A DNA stretch of 64,000 nucleotides from Oxalobacter sp. (GTDB lineage: Bacteria > Pseudomonadota > Gammaproteobacteria > Burkholderiales > Burkholderiaceae_D): positions 1 through 64,000 of the forward strand of contig QZKY01000007.1 in NCBI GenBank assembly GCA_003605115.1, read 5' to 3'. Below, piece after piece: positions 32,290 through 41,773 of this stretch. The stretch's first letter is position 1. Each line of letters begins with the position of its first letter. The position numbers and the translations under genes are program-made. The notes under the pieces were generated by a model. That model did no database searches. It saw nothing but the letters and a program-made list of their open reading frames with translations, and was not told the origin of the DNA.

Positions 32290-32350
32290 TGAAAAATTGG
32301 GGAAGCATAATTTACGGCTCGCGCAAAAATGCTGCCCCGCATTTTTTCGA
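32290..32350. repeat. diverged relative of the dispersed palindrome
   Basis: GGGGAAGCATAATTTACG and CAAAAATGCTGCCCC form an imperfect stem with A-rich and T-rich outer flanks (AAAAATT, ATTTTTT). The inner AATTTACG is shared with copies 2 and 6 but the arms carry GCAT/ATGC instead of TCAGAGT. It separates the convergent kdpE and ppc genes and may serve as their terminator. Confidence 0.65.
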
Positions 32351-32402
32351 AGTGAAGCGTGATCCTCGCGCCTTCCCTTTTTGCTTGATGCTGTTGAGCG
32401 CA

Positions 32403-35276
32403 TCAACCCGTATTGCGCAAGCCCGCAGCAATGCCGTTGATGGACAAGTGGATTCCGCGACGCGCGCGCGCGTCGGCCGTTTCCGGCGCATCCATCGTCG
32501 CTTTGCGGTAGCGCTTGAGCATTTCGACTTGCAGGTAGTTGAGCGGGTCGATGTAAGGCAAACGATGCCGCAAGGAACTGGCCAGCAAGGGGTTGCTGAG
32601 CAGGCGTTCCTTGTCGCCAGTGATCAGTTCCAGATATTCGGTGGTGCGTTCCAGTTCGGCGGTGATTCTGTCGAAAATCTGCGAACGGAGTTTTTTGTCC
32701 GTAACGAGTTCGGCATAGCACGCGGCGATGCCGAGATCCGTTTTGGAGAGCACCATGTCCATGTTCGAGATCAGCGTGGCGAAGAACGGCCACTCGCGTG
32801 CCATCGCTTGCAGTGTGGCGATTTTTTCGCTTCGTTTTCTCGGTTCTTCGTCCTTCAGCCAGGCGGTGATGGCGCTGCCGAAGCCGTACCAGCCGGGAAG
32901 CAGAAGGCGGCATTGCCCCCACGAGAATCCCCAGGGAATGGCGCGCAGGTCTTCAATGCGACGTGTAGATTTGCGTGAGGCCGGGCGCGAACCGATGTTC
33001 AGTTCGGCGATTTCTTCAATCGGTGTGGCGATGTAAAAGTAATCGGTGAAGCCGACGGTTTCATAAACCAGGTTGCGATAAGCCTTGTAGGCATGATCGG
33101 AAAGTTCCGAGAGAACCTGTTCATATTGCGCGAGTTGTTTGGCAAAGGCGCTTTCCGGTGCATGCGGCATGAGGCTGGTTTCGAGCGTGCCAGCGACTAG
33201 CAATTCCAGATTGCGTGCCCCGATTTCCGGATGTGAATATTTAGACGCGATGATTTCGCCTTGTTCCGTTAGGCGAATCTGGCCGTTCACCGTTCCAGCG
33301 GGTTGCGCGAGAATCGCTTCATAGCTCGGGCCGCCACCGCGACCGACGGTGCCGCCGCGACCGTGGAAGAGGCGCAGCTTGACGCCGTATTGATCGAATA
33401 CGGTGACCAATTCTTTTTCTGTTTTGTAGAGTTCCCAGTTGGAGGTCAGGAAGCCGCCATCCTTGTTGGAGTCGGAGTACCCCAGCATGACTTCTTGCAG
33501 GTCGCCCTGTTTTTTGATCAGGTGGCGCACCAGTGGCACGGACATCCAGCGTTGCATGATTTCGGCGGCGTGCTGCAAGTCAGGGATCGTTTCGAAGAGC
33601 GGTACGACCATGAGTTCGTTTTCCGCGTCTTTGGGGCCGAGCGACATGTCGTCATCGTCATCCCACTTTTCCCAGAGCAGACCGGTTTCCTTTTGCAGCA
33701 GCAAGACTTCGAGCATGTCCGAGAGGTTACGGGTGTGCGAGATGATGTAGTTGCGGATGGAGCGTTCGCCGTAGCGCTGGCGAATTTCTTTCGCTGTGCG
33801 GAGAATTTCCAGCTCTGATGCGGTTTCCGGCGAGTAGCGGATGAACGGGGAGTACAACAGGCGTGGTTGCTTCAGTTCATTCAGCAGCAATTGGACTTTG
33901 CTGTCTTCATCCAGTTCACCGTAGTTGAGTTCAACCTTGGCATTGGAAAACAGTTCAGCAAGCACATGTTCGTGAATTTCGGAGCTTTGACGCATATCGA
34001 GGGTGGCCAGGTGGAAACCGAAGATATCGACGGCGCGACGAATGGATCCCAGTCGTGGGCGAATCAGTGGCATGCCGGCATTGGATTTCAGCGAGTCGAT
34101 AATGGTTTGCAGATCGGCGCCAAATTCTTCCGGCGTTGAATACGGCGCGCCCGTACCAATTTCATGACGCATGATGTTGGTGGCGCCCAGTTGTCGCGCC
34201 GTAGCAGCGAGTCGCGTATACACGCCGATAAGCGCACGGCGATAGTGTTCGTCCACGCGATGCGGTGAGTTGTCGGGCGAGGCATCGGCGAGTGCCATCA
34301 GCTCCGGGCTGACATTGGTCAACAAAGCGGACATGGACAGCTCAGCGCCCAGCGCATGCACCTGTTCCATGTAGTAATCCAGAATGACGGAGGATTGTCG
34401 CACCAGCGCATCGCGCATGGTGTCGCCGTTCACGTTCGGGTTGCCGTCACGGTCGCCCCCAATCCAACTGCCCATTTGCAGATAGTTCGAGGAAGAGAAA
34501 GCAGCGTCTTTGCCTTCTGAAGGGAAAACTTCCATGAACTCCGATTCGATGGTGTCGAACAGTCTGGGGATTTCTTGCAAGAAGGTGAGCGGATAATAAG
34601 AAAGCCCATTGTTGATTTCATCCACCACCGTCAGTTTGGAATAGCGCAGCATACGGGTTTGCCAGAGCGTAGCAATTCGTGCGTAAAGCATGTCCGTGTT
34701 TTCTGCGAGTTCGCGTGGCGTGAGTGCACGGTCGCGTTCTGTCAGCAGTCGTGCAATTTCGCGTTCGGCGTCCAGTGTGCTTTTGCGTTGTACTTCGGTC
34801 GGGTGAGCCGTCAGAACGGGTGTCATCAGGGCTTCGCTAAAGAATTTCTTGATTTCTGCACCAGATACGCCTGCTTCCTTGAGTCGTCTGAGGGCGAGTG
34901 CCGCGCTGCCGGGTTCCGGCGGCGCACCGGAAATCAGTTTTTTGCGGTGGCTAATGTTTTGGTGCTTGTCTACGGCAATGTTGGCCAGATGGGAAAAGTA
35001 AGAGAAAGCACGCACCACCGCAATGGTTTGTTCCTTCGAGAGTTCTCGGAGCATTCTGCCGAGCTTTTTGTTTGATTGCCCGGTTGGTTCGCGGCGAAAA
35101 CTGATGGCCGTTCTGCGGATGGTTTCGATGATATCGAAGATTTCAATGCCTTCTTTTTCACGCAGGACATCGCCCAATATTCTGCCTAATAGACGAATGT
35201 CTTCTCTCAAAGGGCCATCGATGTCGCTGGTCGACTTTTTGGCGAAATTTTTCTGTTCCGAGGGGACGTTAGCCAT
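32403..35276 (-). CDS. ppc: phosphoenolpyruvate carboxylase
   Basis: PEP carboxylase makes oxaloacetate from PEP and bicarbonate, refilling the TCA cycle. I use the ATG at 35276 (MANVPSEQK), giving 957 residues; the longer frame adds a hydrophobic stretch not found in the family. Signatures: TAHPTEVQRKS with the catalytic His near residue 157, GSWIGGDRDGNPNVN, GYSDSNKDGGFLTSNW near 600, FHGRGGTVGRGGGPSY, and the strictly conserved C-terminal SINGIAAGLRNTG. It is convergent with kdpE and divergent from hemX. Confidence 0.96.
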   Translation of the reverse strand: MANVPSEQKNFAKKSTSDIDGPLREDIRLLGRILGDVLREKEGIEIFDIIETIRRTAISFRREPTGQSNKKLGRMLRELSKEQTIAVVRAFSYFSHLANIAVDKHQNISHRKKLISGAPPEPGSAALALRRLKEAGVSGAEIKKFFSEALMTPVLTAHPTEVQRKSTLDAEREIARLLTERDRALTPRELAENTDMLYARIATLWQTRMLRYSKLTVVDEINNGLSYYPLTFLQEIPRLFDTIESEFMEVFPSEGKDAAFSSSNYLQMGSWIGGDRDGNPNVNGDTMRDALVRQSSVILDYYMEQVHALGAELSMSALLTNVSPELMALADASPDNSPHRVDEHYRRALIGVYTRLAATARQLGATNIMRHEIGTGAPYSTPEEFGADLQTIIDSLKSNAGMPLIRPRLGSIRRAVDIFGFHLATLDMRQSSEIHEHVLAELFSNAKVELNYGELDEDSKVQLLLNELKQPRLLYSPFIRYSPETASELEILRTAKEIRQRYGERSIRNYIISHTRNLSDMLEVLLLQKETGLLWEKWDDDDDMSLGPKDAENELMVVPLFETIPDLQHAAEIMQRWMSVPLVRHLIKKQGDLQEVMLGYSDSNKDGGFLTSNWELYKTEKELVTVFDQYGVKLRLFHGRGGTVGRGGGPSYEAILAQPAGTVNGQIRLTEQGEIIASKYSHPEIGARNLELLVAGTLETSLMPHAPESAFAKQLAQYEQVLSELSDHAYKAYRNLVYETVGFTDYFYIATPIEEIAELNIGSRPASRKSTRRIEDLRAIPWGFSWGQCRLLLPGWYGFGSAITAWLKDEEPRKRSEKIATLQAMAREWPFFATLISNMDMVLSKTDLGIAACYAELVTDKKLRSQIFDRITAELERTTEYLELITGDKERLLSNPLLASSLRHRLPYIDPLNYLQVEMLKRYRKATMDAPETADARARRGIHLSINGIAAGLRNTG

Positions 35277-35699
35277 GGCGAATGTACAAAAATAAAAAAT
35301 TGATCGAAAAGGGATTAACAATAGCGGTGAAACGAATGAAAAGTGCCGGAATAGTCCCGCGCGCGTTAGGTTAGTCAAAGCCCCGCATCTGACACGGAAC
35401 ACATCTGAACCCCGTGCATTTCGGCGACGTATTGAACTTGCGCCTCACTTGTTCCAAGGCTTGCCTGAACGCCAGTTTGCAGCGTAGCGGATGGCACGCG
35501 TCGAAGGCAGCATCTTATCATTATTTGTGCGGATGACTTCGTTCGTGGATGTGCGGAGCCTGAGAGGAGTGTGGTCTGGTTGCCATTCGTGCAACAAGTC
35601 GGACTTATTTTCGGCCAACCAGCAGATTTCAATATTTGCATTAAAAACAGTGATATTTGCTATATTCGCTGATGCGGTACGATCGCAGGCTGCGCTACA
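35277..35699. other. 423-base gap between ppc and hemX
   Basis: No gene here is convincing. In relatives I know, hemC and hemD often lie between ppc and hemX-hemY; here there is no room for them and I see no recognisable HemC or HemD sequence. A possible promoter for hemX is TTGCAT near 35635 with TATATT near 35660 (19-base spacing). Confidence 0.5.
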
Positions 35700-36854
35700 A
35701 TGTCAACCATGAATGATCCCGCAAAATCTCCCGAATCAAGCCAAGCCCGAGAGGCTTCTGTTCACGCACAGTTGGCGGCACCTTCTTCGTTTGTCGCCTC
35801 GCCACAGTCTTCCGTTCAAAAGTTTTTGATCGCCGCCGTGGTCATTTTGGCGGTATTGCTGGGCGTGCAATGGTGGAGCTCCCGGTACGAAACCGGGAAG
35901 TTGAAGAAAGAACTGGCGCGGCGTTTGCAGGCGGGCGACACCACGAATGTCGAAACGAAGAATTTGACCAGTAGCTTGCAAGAGGGCATGAAGCAGTTGC
36001 AAACCCGGGTGGCCGGTCTGGAAGCCAAACAAGTTGAGGCGCAGGCGCAACAGCTGGCCTTGGCTGAGCTTTACCAGGAATTATCCAAGAGCCGAGACGA
36101 CTGGGTGCTGTCCGAAATCGAGCAAGTCCTCACCACGGCTAATCAGCAGTTGCACTTGTCGCGCAATGTGCAGGGCGCGCTGATTGCCTTGCAAAATGCG
36201 GATCGCAGTCTCGCCAGGCAGGACAAACCCCAATTCACGGCTATCCGACGTGCCATTGATCGGGACATCAACCGACTCAAATCCTTGCCGAGCGTGGATA
36301 TTACTGGGACAGTGCTGCGGATCGACAGCGTCATTGGCCAGATCGACCGTTTGCCGCTCTATGCTGACGAGAAACCCGCGATTCCTCCCTTGGCGCTCAA
36401 GAATCAGCAAATCGTGACGCCTGCGCAGACCGGCAAGCCGACAGCAGGGGAGTCGGTCAGGATGAAAACAGGCGAATTCTGGAACAGCGTGCAAAACAAG
36501 TGGCAGAGTTGGTCAAGTGAAGTCTGGCAGGATCTGCGTCAACTGGTTCGGGTACGCAACGTAGAACAGCCGGATGCCTTGCTGGTGTCACCGGAACAGG
36601 CCTACTTCATTCGGGAAAACCTCAAGCTGCGACTGCTCAATGCGCGTCTGGCGCTGCTTTCGCGCAGCGAGGCAACCTTCCGTAGCGACATGGTGATTGT
36701 GCAGGAGGCTCTCAACAAATATTTTGATCCGCTCGCGAAGCAAACGCAGGCGGCTCGAACCATTTTGAAACAGGTGCAATTGACCAATGTGTCGATTGAA
36801 ATGCCAACGCTGGAAAGTCTGGCGGCGGTTCATAACTTCAAGACGAAGCCTTAA
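35700..36854 (+). CDS. hemX: HemX-like membrane protein (uroporphyrinogen-III methyltransferase-like fold family)
   Basis: A 384-residue protein of the HemX family linked to haem synthesis operons; its exact role is unclear. A short Ser/Pro-rich cytoplasmic start is followed by one membrane helix (about 41-58, KFLIAAVVILAVLLGVQWW) and a long periplasmic coiled-coil region. WVLSEIEQVLTTANQQLHLSRNVQGAL is the conserved core. Start could also be the second ATG at 35709. It overlaps hemY by one base (TAATG). Confidence 0.88.
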   Translation: MSTMNDPAKSPESSQAREASVHAQLAAPSSFVASPQSSVQKFLIAAVVILAVLLGVQWWSSRYETGKLKKELARRLQAGDTTNVETKNLTSSLQEGMKQLQTRVAGLEAKQVEAQAQQLALAELYQELSKSRDDWVLSEIEQVLTTANQQLHLSRNVQGALIALQNADRSLARQDKPQFTAIRRAIDRDINRLKSLPSVDITGTVLRIDSVIGQIDRLPLYADEKPAIPPLALKNQQIVTPAQTGKPTAGESVRMKTGEFWNSVQNKWQSWSSEVWQDLRQLVRVRNVEQPDALLVSPEQAYFIRENLKLRLLNARLALLSRSEATFRSDMVIVQEALNKYFDPLAKQTQAARTILKQVQLTNVSIEMPTLESLAAVHNFKTKP

Positions 36855-38050
36855 TGCGAATATTTCTCTGGGTTCTTGCGCTGTTCGCGTTAGCCGTCGG
36901 GTTGGCGGTCTCGGCGCATTTCAATGTCGGGAACGTGGTGTTTTTCTATCCGCCCTACCGGATAGATATGTCGTTCAATCTGTTTCTCTTCCTGCTGATT
37001 GCTGTCTTCTTTGGCTTGTATGCCGTGATCAGGGTGATCCGGATCGCACGCCGCATGCCTGCACGCGTGGAAGCCTATCGCAAGAAAAAACGTGAAAACG
37101 AAGCGAATGTCGCCCTTCGCGAAGCGGTCAAAGCTTTATATGAAGGACGGTTTGTTCAGGCTGAGAAATCGGCAGAGGTCGCCGCTGCCTTGCCGGAAAA
37201 TGCCGGCTGCGCGGCGCTCCTCGGTGCGCGTGCGGCGCACGCCATGCGTCAGCATGATCGCCGCAATGCGTGGCTGGCCAAAATCGAAAAAGATCCTGCG
37301 TTCAGAACGGCACGCTTGACGACAAAAGTGGAATTGCTGGTGGACGATCACCAGACCAAAGCGGCATTGGAAGCGGTGGGCGAGTTGACAGCAAAAGGCG
37401 CGCGCCATGTTCACGCGTTGCGTCTGGCACTCAAGGCGAATCAGCAGGCGAAAAATTGGGACGAAGTGCTGAAGCTGGTGAAAACGCTGGACAAACACGA
37501 TGCCGTTCACCCTGCGCTATCCAGCCGTTTACGTGAGTTGGCATACGAAGACATGCTGTCGTCACGTGCGCATGATGCCGAATCGGTGCGTCGCGTCTGG
37601 AACAAGATACCCTCAGATGACCGCAAACGTCCTTACGTTGCCGTGCGCGCCGCCAGGGCTTTCAGCGAGTATGGTTTGCACGACGACGCACGTTCGCTGG
37701 TGGCCAGGGCGCTTCAAACCCAGTGGGATGAACGCTTGTTGCGTTCATTTCGCGATGCCGCTGCCGAAGAAGGAACGCCCGCCTTGCGTACCCAGATTGA
37801 ACAGTGCGAGGAGTGGGCAAAGAAGCACCCCACCGATCCAGAGTTGGCTTTGACGCTGGGCGCCTTGTGCCTGAAACAAAAGCTGTGGGGCAAGGCGCAA
37901 GTGCATCTGGAGCATGCGGTATCCGGCCAACCTGATCCCCAAGTGGCGCACGAAGGGCACTATCTCCTGGCGCAAATGCACGAGCGCTTGAATCGGCCGG
38001 AAGAAGCCGCGCGCCATTATCGACAATGTGCGCTGGCGTCGAAGCCTTAG
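36854..38050 (+). CDS. hemY: HemY-type TPR membrane protein
   Basis: A 398-residue inner-membrane protein with two N-terminal helices (about 3-22 and 38-58) carrying the HemY_N pattern, then TPR-like helical repeats that probably mediate protein contacts. Not to be confused with Bacillus HemY (protoporphyrinogen oxidase). It is co-translated with hemX through the TAATG overlap. The conserved basic RRMPARVEAYRKKKRE segment follows the second helix. Confidence 0.88.
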   Translation: MRIFLWVLALFALAVGLAVSAHFNVGNVVFFYPPYRIDMSFNLFLFLLIAVFFGLYAVIRVIRIARRMPARVEAYRKKKRENEANVALREAVKALYEGRFVQAEKSAEVAAALPENAGCAALLGARAAHAMRQHDRRNAWLAKIEKDPAFRTARLTTKVELLVDDHQTKAALEAVGELTAKGARHVHALRLALKANQQAKNWDEVLKLVKTLDKHDAVHPALSSRLRELAYEDMLSSRAHDAESVRRVWNKIPSDDRKRPYVAVRAARAFSEYGLHDDARSLVARALQTQWDERLLRSFRDAAAEEGTPALRTQIEQCEEWAKKHPTDPELALTLGALCLKQKLWGKAQVHLEHAVSGQPDPQVAHEGHYLLAQMHERLNRPEEAARHYRQCALASKP

Positions 38051-38092
38051 GCTTTTACGCAGGCTTCACTTAGCGCGCTTTTTTCATCTTTC

Positions 38093-39091
38093 ATGACGCT
38101 TCCCAAACGTTCCAAGCGCACCATCAGCGTTGCGCCGATGCTGGATTGGACCGACCGGCATTGCCGCAGGTTCCATCGCCTGATTACGCGCCATACCTGG
38201 CTGTATACCGAAATGGTGACCACGGGCGCGCTCGTCCATGGCGATGTTGAGCGGCATCTGAATTTCAACGAAGCTGAACATCCTGTGGCGTTGCAATTGG
38301 GAGGCAGTGATCCCAAGGATCTCGCGCATGGCGCGAAACTGGGGCAGCAATGGGGCTACGATGAAATCAATCTGAATTGTGGCTGCCCTTCCGAACGCGT
38401 GCAAAAAGGCGCATTCGGCGCTTGCCTGATGGCGGAATCTAATTTGGTAGCAGATTGCGTGAAAGCGATGCGCGATTCCGTATCGATTGATGTCACCGTC
38501 AAACACCGGATCGGTATCGATGCGATTGAAACCTACGATTTCGTGCGCGATTTCATTGGTACTGTTGCGCAGGCGGGTTGCACCACCTTCATCGTGCATG
38601 CGCGCAATGCGATACTCAAGGGTTTGAGTCCCAAGGAAAATCGCGAGATCCCGCCGCTTCGATATGAAGTCGCCTATCAACTCAAGCGGGATTTCCCGCA
38701 GCTTGAAATCATCCTCAACGGCGGCATCACGACGCTCGAACAGATCGATCACCATTTGCAACAGGTGGATGGCGTGATGATCGGGCGCGAAGCCTATCAC
38801 CATCCTTATCTGATGGCGACTTTCGATGCGCGATATTACGACGATGCGGCACCGTCTAAAACGCGCGAAGAAATCATCTGCGCGATGATTCCCTACATTC
38901 GTGAACAACTCGACAAATATGGTGTGGCCGCTGGCGGTGGATTGCGGCTTAACAGCATCACGCGTCACATGCTCGGACTGGTGCATGGCTTGTCCGGTGC
39001 GCGCGGTTTTCGTCAACTGCTCTCCGATCCTGCCAAACTCAAAACAGGCGACCCGGCCATCTTGCTGGAAGCGCTGGCCAGGTTGCGCTGA
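38093..39091 (+). CDS. dusA: tRNA-dihydrouridine(20/20a) synthase
   Basis: DusA reduces uridine 20/20a in the tRNA D-loop using FMN and NADPH. The 332-residue protein begins with the family signature VAPMLDWTDRHCRRFHRL, has LQLGGSDP, the catalytic Cys in NLNCGCPSERVQKGAFGA, the FMN-phosphate loop ILNGGI and VMIGREAYHHPY. Length and order are normal for the DusA subgroup. It is transcribed alone, 42 bases after hemY. Confidence 0.93.
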   Translation: MTLPKRSKRTISVAPMLDWTDRHCRRFHRLITRHTWLYTEMVTTGALVHGDVERHLNFNEAEHPVALQLGGSDPKDLAHGAKLGQQWGYDEINLNCGCPSERVQKGAFGACLMAESNLVADCVKAMRDSVSIDVTVKHRIGIDAIETYDFVRDFIGTVAQAGCTTFIVHARNAILKGLSPKENREIPPLRYEVAYQLKRDFPQLEIILNGGITTLEQIDHHLQQVDGVMIGREAYHHPYLMATFDARYYDDAAPSKTREEIICAMIPYIREQLDKYGVAAGGGLRLNSITRHMLGLVHGLSGARGFRQLLSDPAKLKTGDPAILLEALARLR

Positions 39092-39120
39092 TCCCGTCGT
39101 CCCTGATGGGCGGCTGCATT

Positions 39121-39150
39121 TTGCGCAAATGCCCTTGATTTGCGTACAAT
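39121..39150 (+). promoter_or_regulatory. candidate promoter for ftsH-type gene
   Basis: TTGCGC and TACAAT with an 18-base spacer, about 95 bases before the ftsH start. A possible 16-codon leader frame (ATG at 39179) lies between, without a strong ribosome site. Confidence 0.45.
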
Positions 39151-39245
39151 CATCCTTAAATGATTGAGGCGTAAGCCTATGGCATCCACCCGCATCAACC
39201 AGACCCTTATCCGACAAGACAGCCACTGACAGGAAGGATCGCACT

Positions 39246-41078
39246 ATGGAAAAAAATAACGGGCGCAAGCAGCAAATGATGGTGTGGTACATCGTGATGG
39301 CTGTCGTTGGCGTATTGTTCTTCCGGGGTTTTTATCAGGATTGGCAATCCGTCGAGCCGATGCCGTACAGCGATTTCCTGACGCAGCTGGAAGCAAAAAA
39401 TGTCAAGGAGGTGCGCATTTACGGCGAGCAGATTCGTGGCGAACTGATCCGACCCGGTGCAGATGGCAAAAAACAGTTTACCGTGACGCGCGTGGATAAC
39501 CGCCTGGCAGACGTGCTGGCTGCGCACAAGGTGAAGTTCACCGGCGTCATTGAAAGCACCTATTTGCGCGACATCCTGGGATGGGTTTTGCCGACCATTT
39601 TTTTCTTTGGTGTCTGGATGTTTTTGATGCGGCGCATGGCGGAGAAAGGTGGCGGCATGGGAGGCATGGGCGGTGGCTTCATGTCCATTGGCAAGAGCAA
39701 CGCCAAGGTTTATGTTGAAAAAGACATCGGCGTGACCTTCGATGATGTGGCGGGTGTGGATGAAGCAAAAGAAGAATTGCAGGAAGTGGTCGGTTTCTTG
39801 CGCGACCCGGTGTCGTATGGGCGCTTGGGTGCGCGAGTACCGCACGGCATTTTGCTGGTGGGACCGCCGGGAACGGGCAAGACCTTGCTCGCGCGCGCCG
39901 TAGCAGGTGAAGCAGGCGTGCCATTCTTCTCGATCAATGGTTCCGAGTTCGTTGAAATGTTCGTCGGCGTGGGCGCAGCGCGTGTGCGCGATTTGTTCGA
40001 GCAAGCGCGCAAGCAAGCGCCTGCGATCATCTTCATCGATGAGGTGGATGCGCTGGGCAAGGCACGCGGCAGCTTTGGTCTGGGCGGGCATGACGAAAAA
40101 GAACAAACGTTGAATCAATTGTTGGCGGAACTCGACGGTTTCGATTCGGCGTCCGGCTTGGTGCTCTTGGCGGCGACCAACCGACCCGAAATTCTTGATC
40201 CGGCGCTGTTGCGCGCGGGGCGCTTTGACCGGCAGATTCTGGTGGATCGGCCAGACAAGAAAGGCCGCATCCAGATTCTCGATGTGCACTTGAAAAAAGT
40301 GAAGTTGGCGGTGGATGTGGATCGTGAGCAGATTGCGGCCTTGACACCAGGCTTTTCCGGAGCCGACTTGGCGAATCTGGTCAATGAAGCAGCCACGCTG
40401 GCCACGCGACGCAATCATACGGCCGTTACGCTGGATGATTTCACCGGTGCGGTGGAGCGTATCGTCGCAGGGCTGGAAAAGAAAAACCGCCTGATCAACC
40501 CGATGGAACGCGAAGTGGTTGCTTACCACGAGATGGGTCATGCGCTCGTGTCGATCCATTTGCCGGGCAGCGAAGCCGTGCATAAAGTATCGATCATCCC
40601 GCGCGGGATTGGGGCGCTGGGTTATACGATTTCGCGTCCGACCGAAGATCGTTATCTGATGACGCAAGAAGAACTGGAACGTAAGATGGCGGTGCTGCTC
40701 GGTGGTCGTGCAGCCGAACAATTGATCTTCAACCGCGTGACGACGGGTGCGGCAGACGATCTGGTGCGCGTTTCCGAAATTGCACGCAGCATGGTGACGC
40801 GTTACGGCATGAGCAAGAAGCTCGGACAACTGGCGTATGAAAATGGTGGCCATAGTTTTCTGGCGCAGCCCGGCGCGATGCCGCCGGAATATCGCACGTA
40901 TTCCGAAGATACCGCCAAGGAAATCGATCAAGCCGTGCGAGAAATTGTTGACGCGGCCTTTAAGCAGGCAACGCAGATTCTTCAGGAAAAACGTGATGCG
41001 CTTGTAAGCGGCGCGAAGATTTTGCTGGAGAAGGAGACGTTGACGGAAGATGAAGTGCTGGCGATTGCAAAAGGCTGA
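39246..41078 (+). CDS. ftsH: FtsH-type ATP-dependent zinc metalloprotease
   Basis: A 610-residue inner-membrane AAA protease that degrades damaged membrane proteins and some regulators. Membrane helices at about 12-27 and 103-121 flank a small periplasmic domain. Walker [10 protein letters not shown] near 200, Walker [12 protein letters not shown], the SRH ([19 protein letters not shown]) and the zinc site HEMGH near 430 are all intact. HEMGH has Met where most FtsH have Ala. It is not beside rlmE/ftsJ, the usual neighbour of the main FtsH, so it may be a second paralogue. An AGGAAGGA ribosome site precedes the start. Confidence 0.93.
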   Translation: MEKNNGRKQQMMVWYIVMAVVGVLFFRGFYQDWQSVEPMPYSDFLTQLEAKNVKEVRIYGEQIRGELIRPGADGKKQFTVTRVDNRLADVLAAHKVKFTGVIESTYLRDILGWVLPTIFFFGVWMFLMRRMAEKGGGMGGMGGGFMSIGKSNAKVYVEKDIGVTFDDVAGVDEAKEELQEVVGFLRDPVSYGRLGARVPHGILLVGPPGTGKTLLARAVAGEAGVPFFSINGSEFVEMFVGVGAARVRDLFEQARKQAPAIIFIDEVDALGKARGSFGLGGHDEKEQTLNQLLAELDGFDSASGLVLLAATNRPEILDPALLRAGRFDRQILVDRPDKKGRIQILDVHLKKVKLAVDVDREQIAALTPGFSGADLANLVNEAATLATRRNHTAVTLDDFTGAVERIVAGLEKKNRLINPMEREVVAYHEMGHALVSIHLPGSEAVHKVSIIPRGIGALGYTISRPTEDRYLMTQEELERKMAVLLGGRAAEQLIFNRVTTGAADDLVRVSEIARSMVTRYGMSKKLGQLAYENGGHSFLAQPGAMPPEYRTYSEDTAKEIDQAVREIVDAAFKQATQILQEKRDALVSGAKILLEKETLTEDEVLAIAKG

Positions 41079-41103
41079 ACAGAGCCAAAGACGGAACGGA
41101 GCC

Positions 41104-41168
41104 CGTAAAAAAACAGGGTCAGAGTTTTTTTACGCGAAGCGTAAATTACGCTGACCCCATTTTTCGCG
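41104..41168. repeat. dispersed palindromic repeat, copy 5
   Basis: Arms AGGGTCAGAGTTTTTTTACG and CGTAAATTACGCTGACCCC around CGAAG. Outer flanks CGTAAAAA and TTTTTCGCG pair nearly fully. It lies between ftsH and the cytosine deaminase gene. Confidence 0.92.
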
Positions 41169-41212
41169 TAAGCCAATTTTTTGCTGTTTTTTGACGAAGG
41201 AAACAGGCTTTT

Positions 41213-41656
41213 ATGGACTACAAATCTTTGCTGTCGGTAGCGCTTGAAGAAGCGAAACAAGGATTGGCCGAAGGCGGCGTGCCGGTGGGCGCAGCATTGT
41301 TCGATGCGCAGGGCAAGGTGCTCGGGCGAGGACACAACCGTCGCGTGCAGGAAGGCGACCCATCGATTCATGGAGAAACCGATGCCTTTCGCAAGGCAGG
41401 GCGACAGCGCACCTACCGAGACAAGATTCTGGTGACGACGCTCGATCCCTGCTGGTATTGCAGTGGACTGATTCGCCAGTTCAACATCGGCACGGTGATT
41501 GTTGGTGAATCGGTCAACTTCAAGGGCGGATCGGATTGGCTGCGCGAAAACGGCGTGAACGTGATTGATCTGGCCGATGCTGAATGCATCACAATGATGC
41601 GGGATTTCATTGCGACGCATCCGGAGCTGTGGAACGAGGATATTGGGGTGGATTGA
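41213..41656 (+). CDS. cytosine deaminase of the yeast FCY1 type
   Basis: A 147-residue zinc enzyme expected to deaminate cytosine to uracil for pyrimidine salvage. Zinc ligands are H53 and the PC80xxC83 pair, with the proton-shuttling E55 (HGET). The protein resembles yeast Fcy1 all along: EGGVPVGAALF, GRGHNRR, IVGESVNFKGG and a C-terminal WNEDIG matching WFEDIG. It is not the larger amidohydrolase CodA of enteric bacteria. A tRNA adenosine deaminase (TadA) is less likely because that family lacks the C-terminal match. An AAGGAAA ribosome site precedes the ATG. Confidence 0.87.
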   Translation: MDYKSLLSVALEEAKQGLAEGGVPVGAALFDAQGKVLGRGHNRRVQEGDPSIHGETDAFRKAGRQRTYRDKILVTTLDPCWYCSGLIRQFNIGTVIVGESVNFKGGSDWLRENGVNVIDLADAECITMMRDFIATHPELWNEDIGVD

Positions 41657-41680
41657 AAGCGTCGTCGATGAGCCAATAAG

Positions 41681-41765
41681 CATGCGCGATTTAGGTGGTT
41701 AAACTTTCCATTTTATTGTGTACTTGCCGATGTTATTATGCAATTTAGCGATTTACAACACGTTA
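41681..41765 (+). other. attI-like leader of cassette array B
   Basis: This leader matches the one at 12957-13041 (on the opposite strand), sharing TTTCCAT, the 17-base core TGCCGATGTTATTATGC, then GCGAT-TA-AACACGTTAG. It ends at the recombination point ACACG/TTAGAG before a cassette. The similarity fades before position 41681. No integrase gene is upstream: the neighbour is the cytosine deaminase gene. Confidence 0.75.
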
Positions 41766-41773
41766 GAGCGCGT

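Noticed and set aside
35360-35385. GCGTTAGGTTAG as an attC core
   Set aside because: No paired core or inner boxes nearby and no matching cassette end.
35375-35641. 88-codon frame on the minus strand between ppc and hemX, considered as a HemC remnant
   Set aside because: No HemC or HemD motif is present and base composition gives no coding signal.
39179-39229. 16-codon leader frame upstream of ftsH
   Set aside because: Weak GAGG spacing and no regulatory pattern such as repeated codons or a following terminator.
39207-40931. 574-codon open frame antisense to the ftsH-type gene
   Set aside because: It has no recognisable motifs, is His/Gln-rich as shadow frames of GC-biased genes are, and lies wholly over a conserved protease gene.
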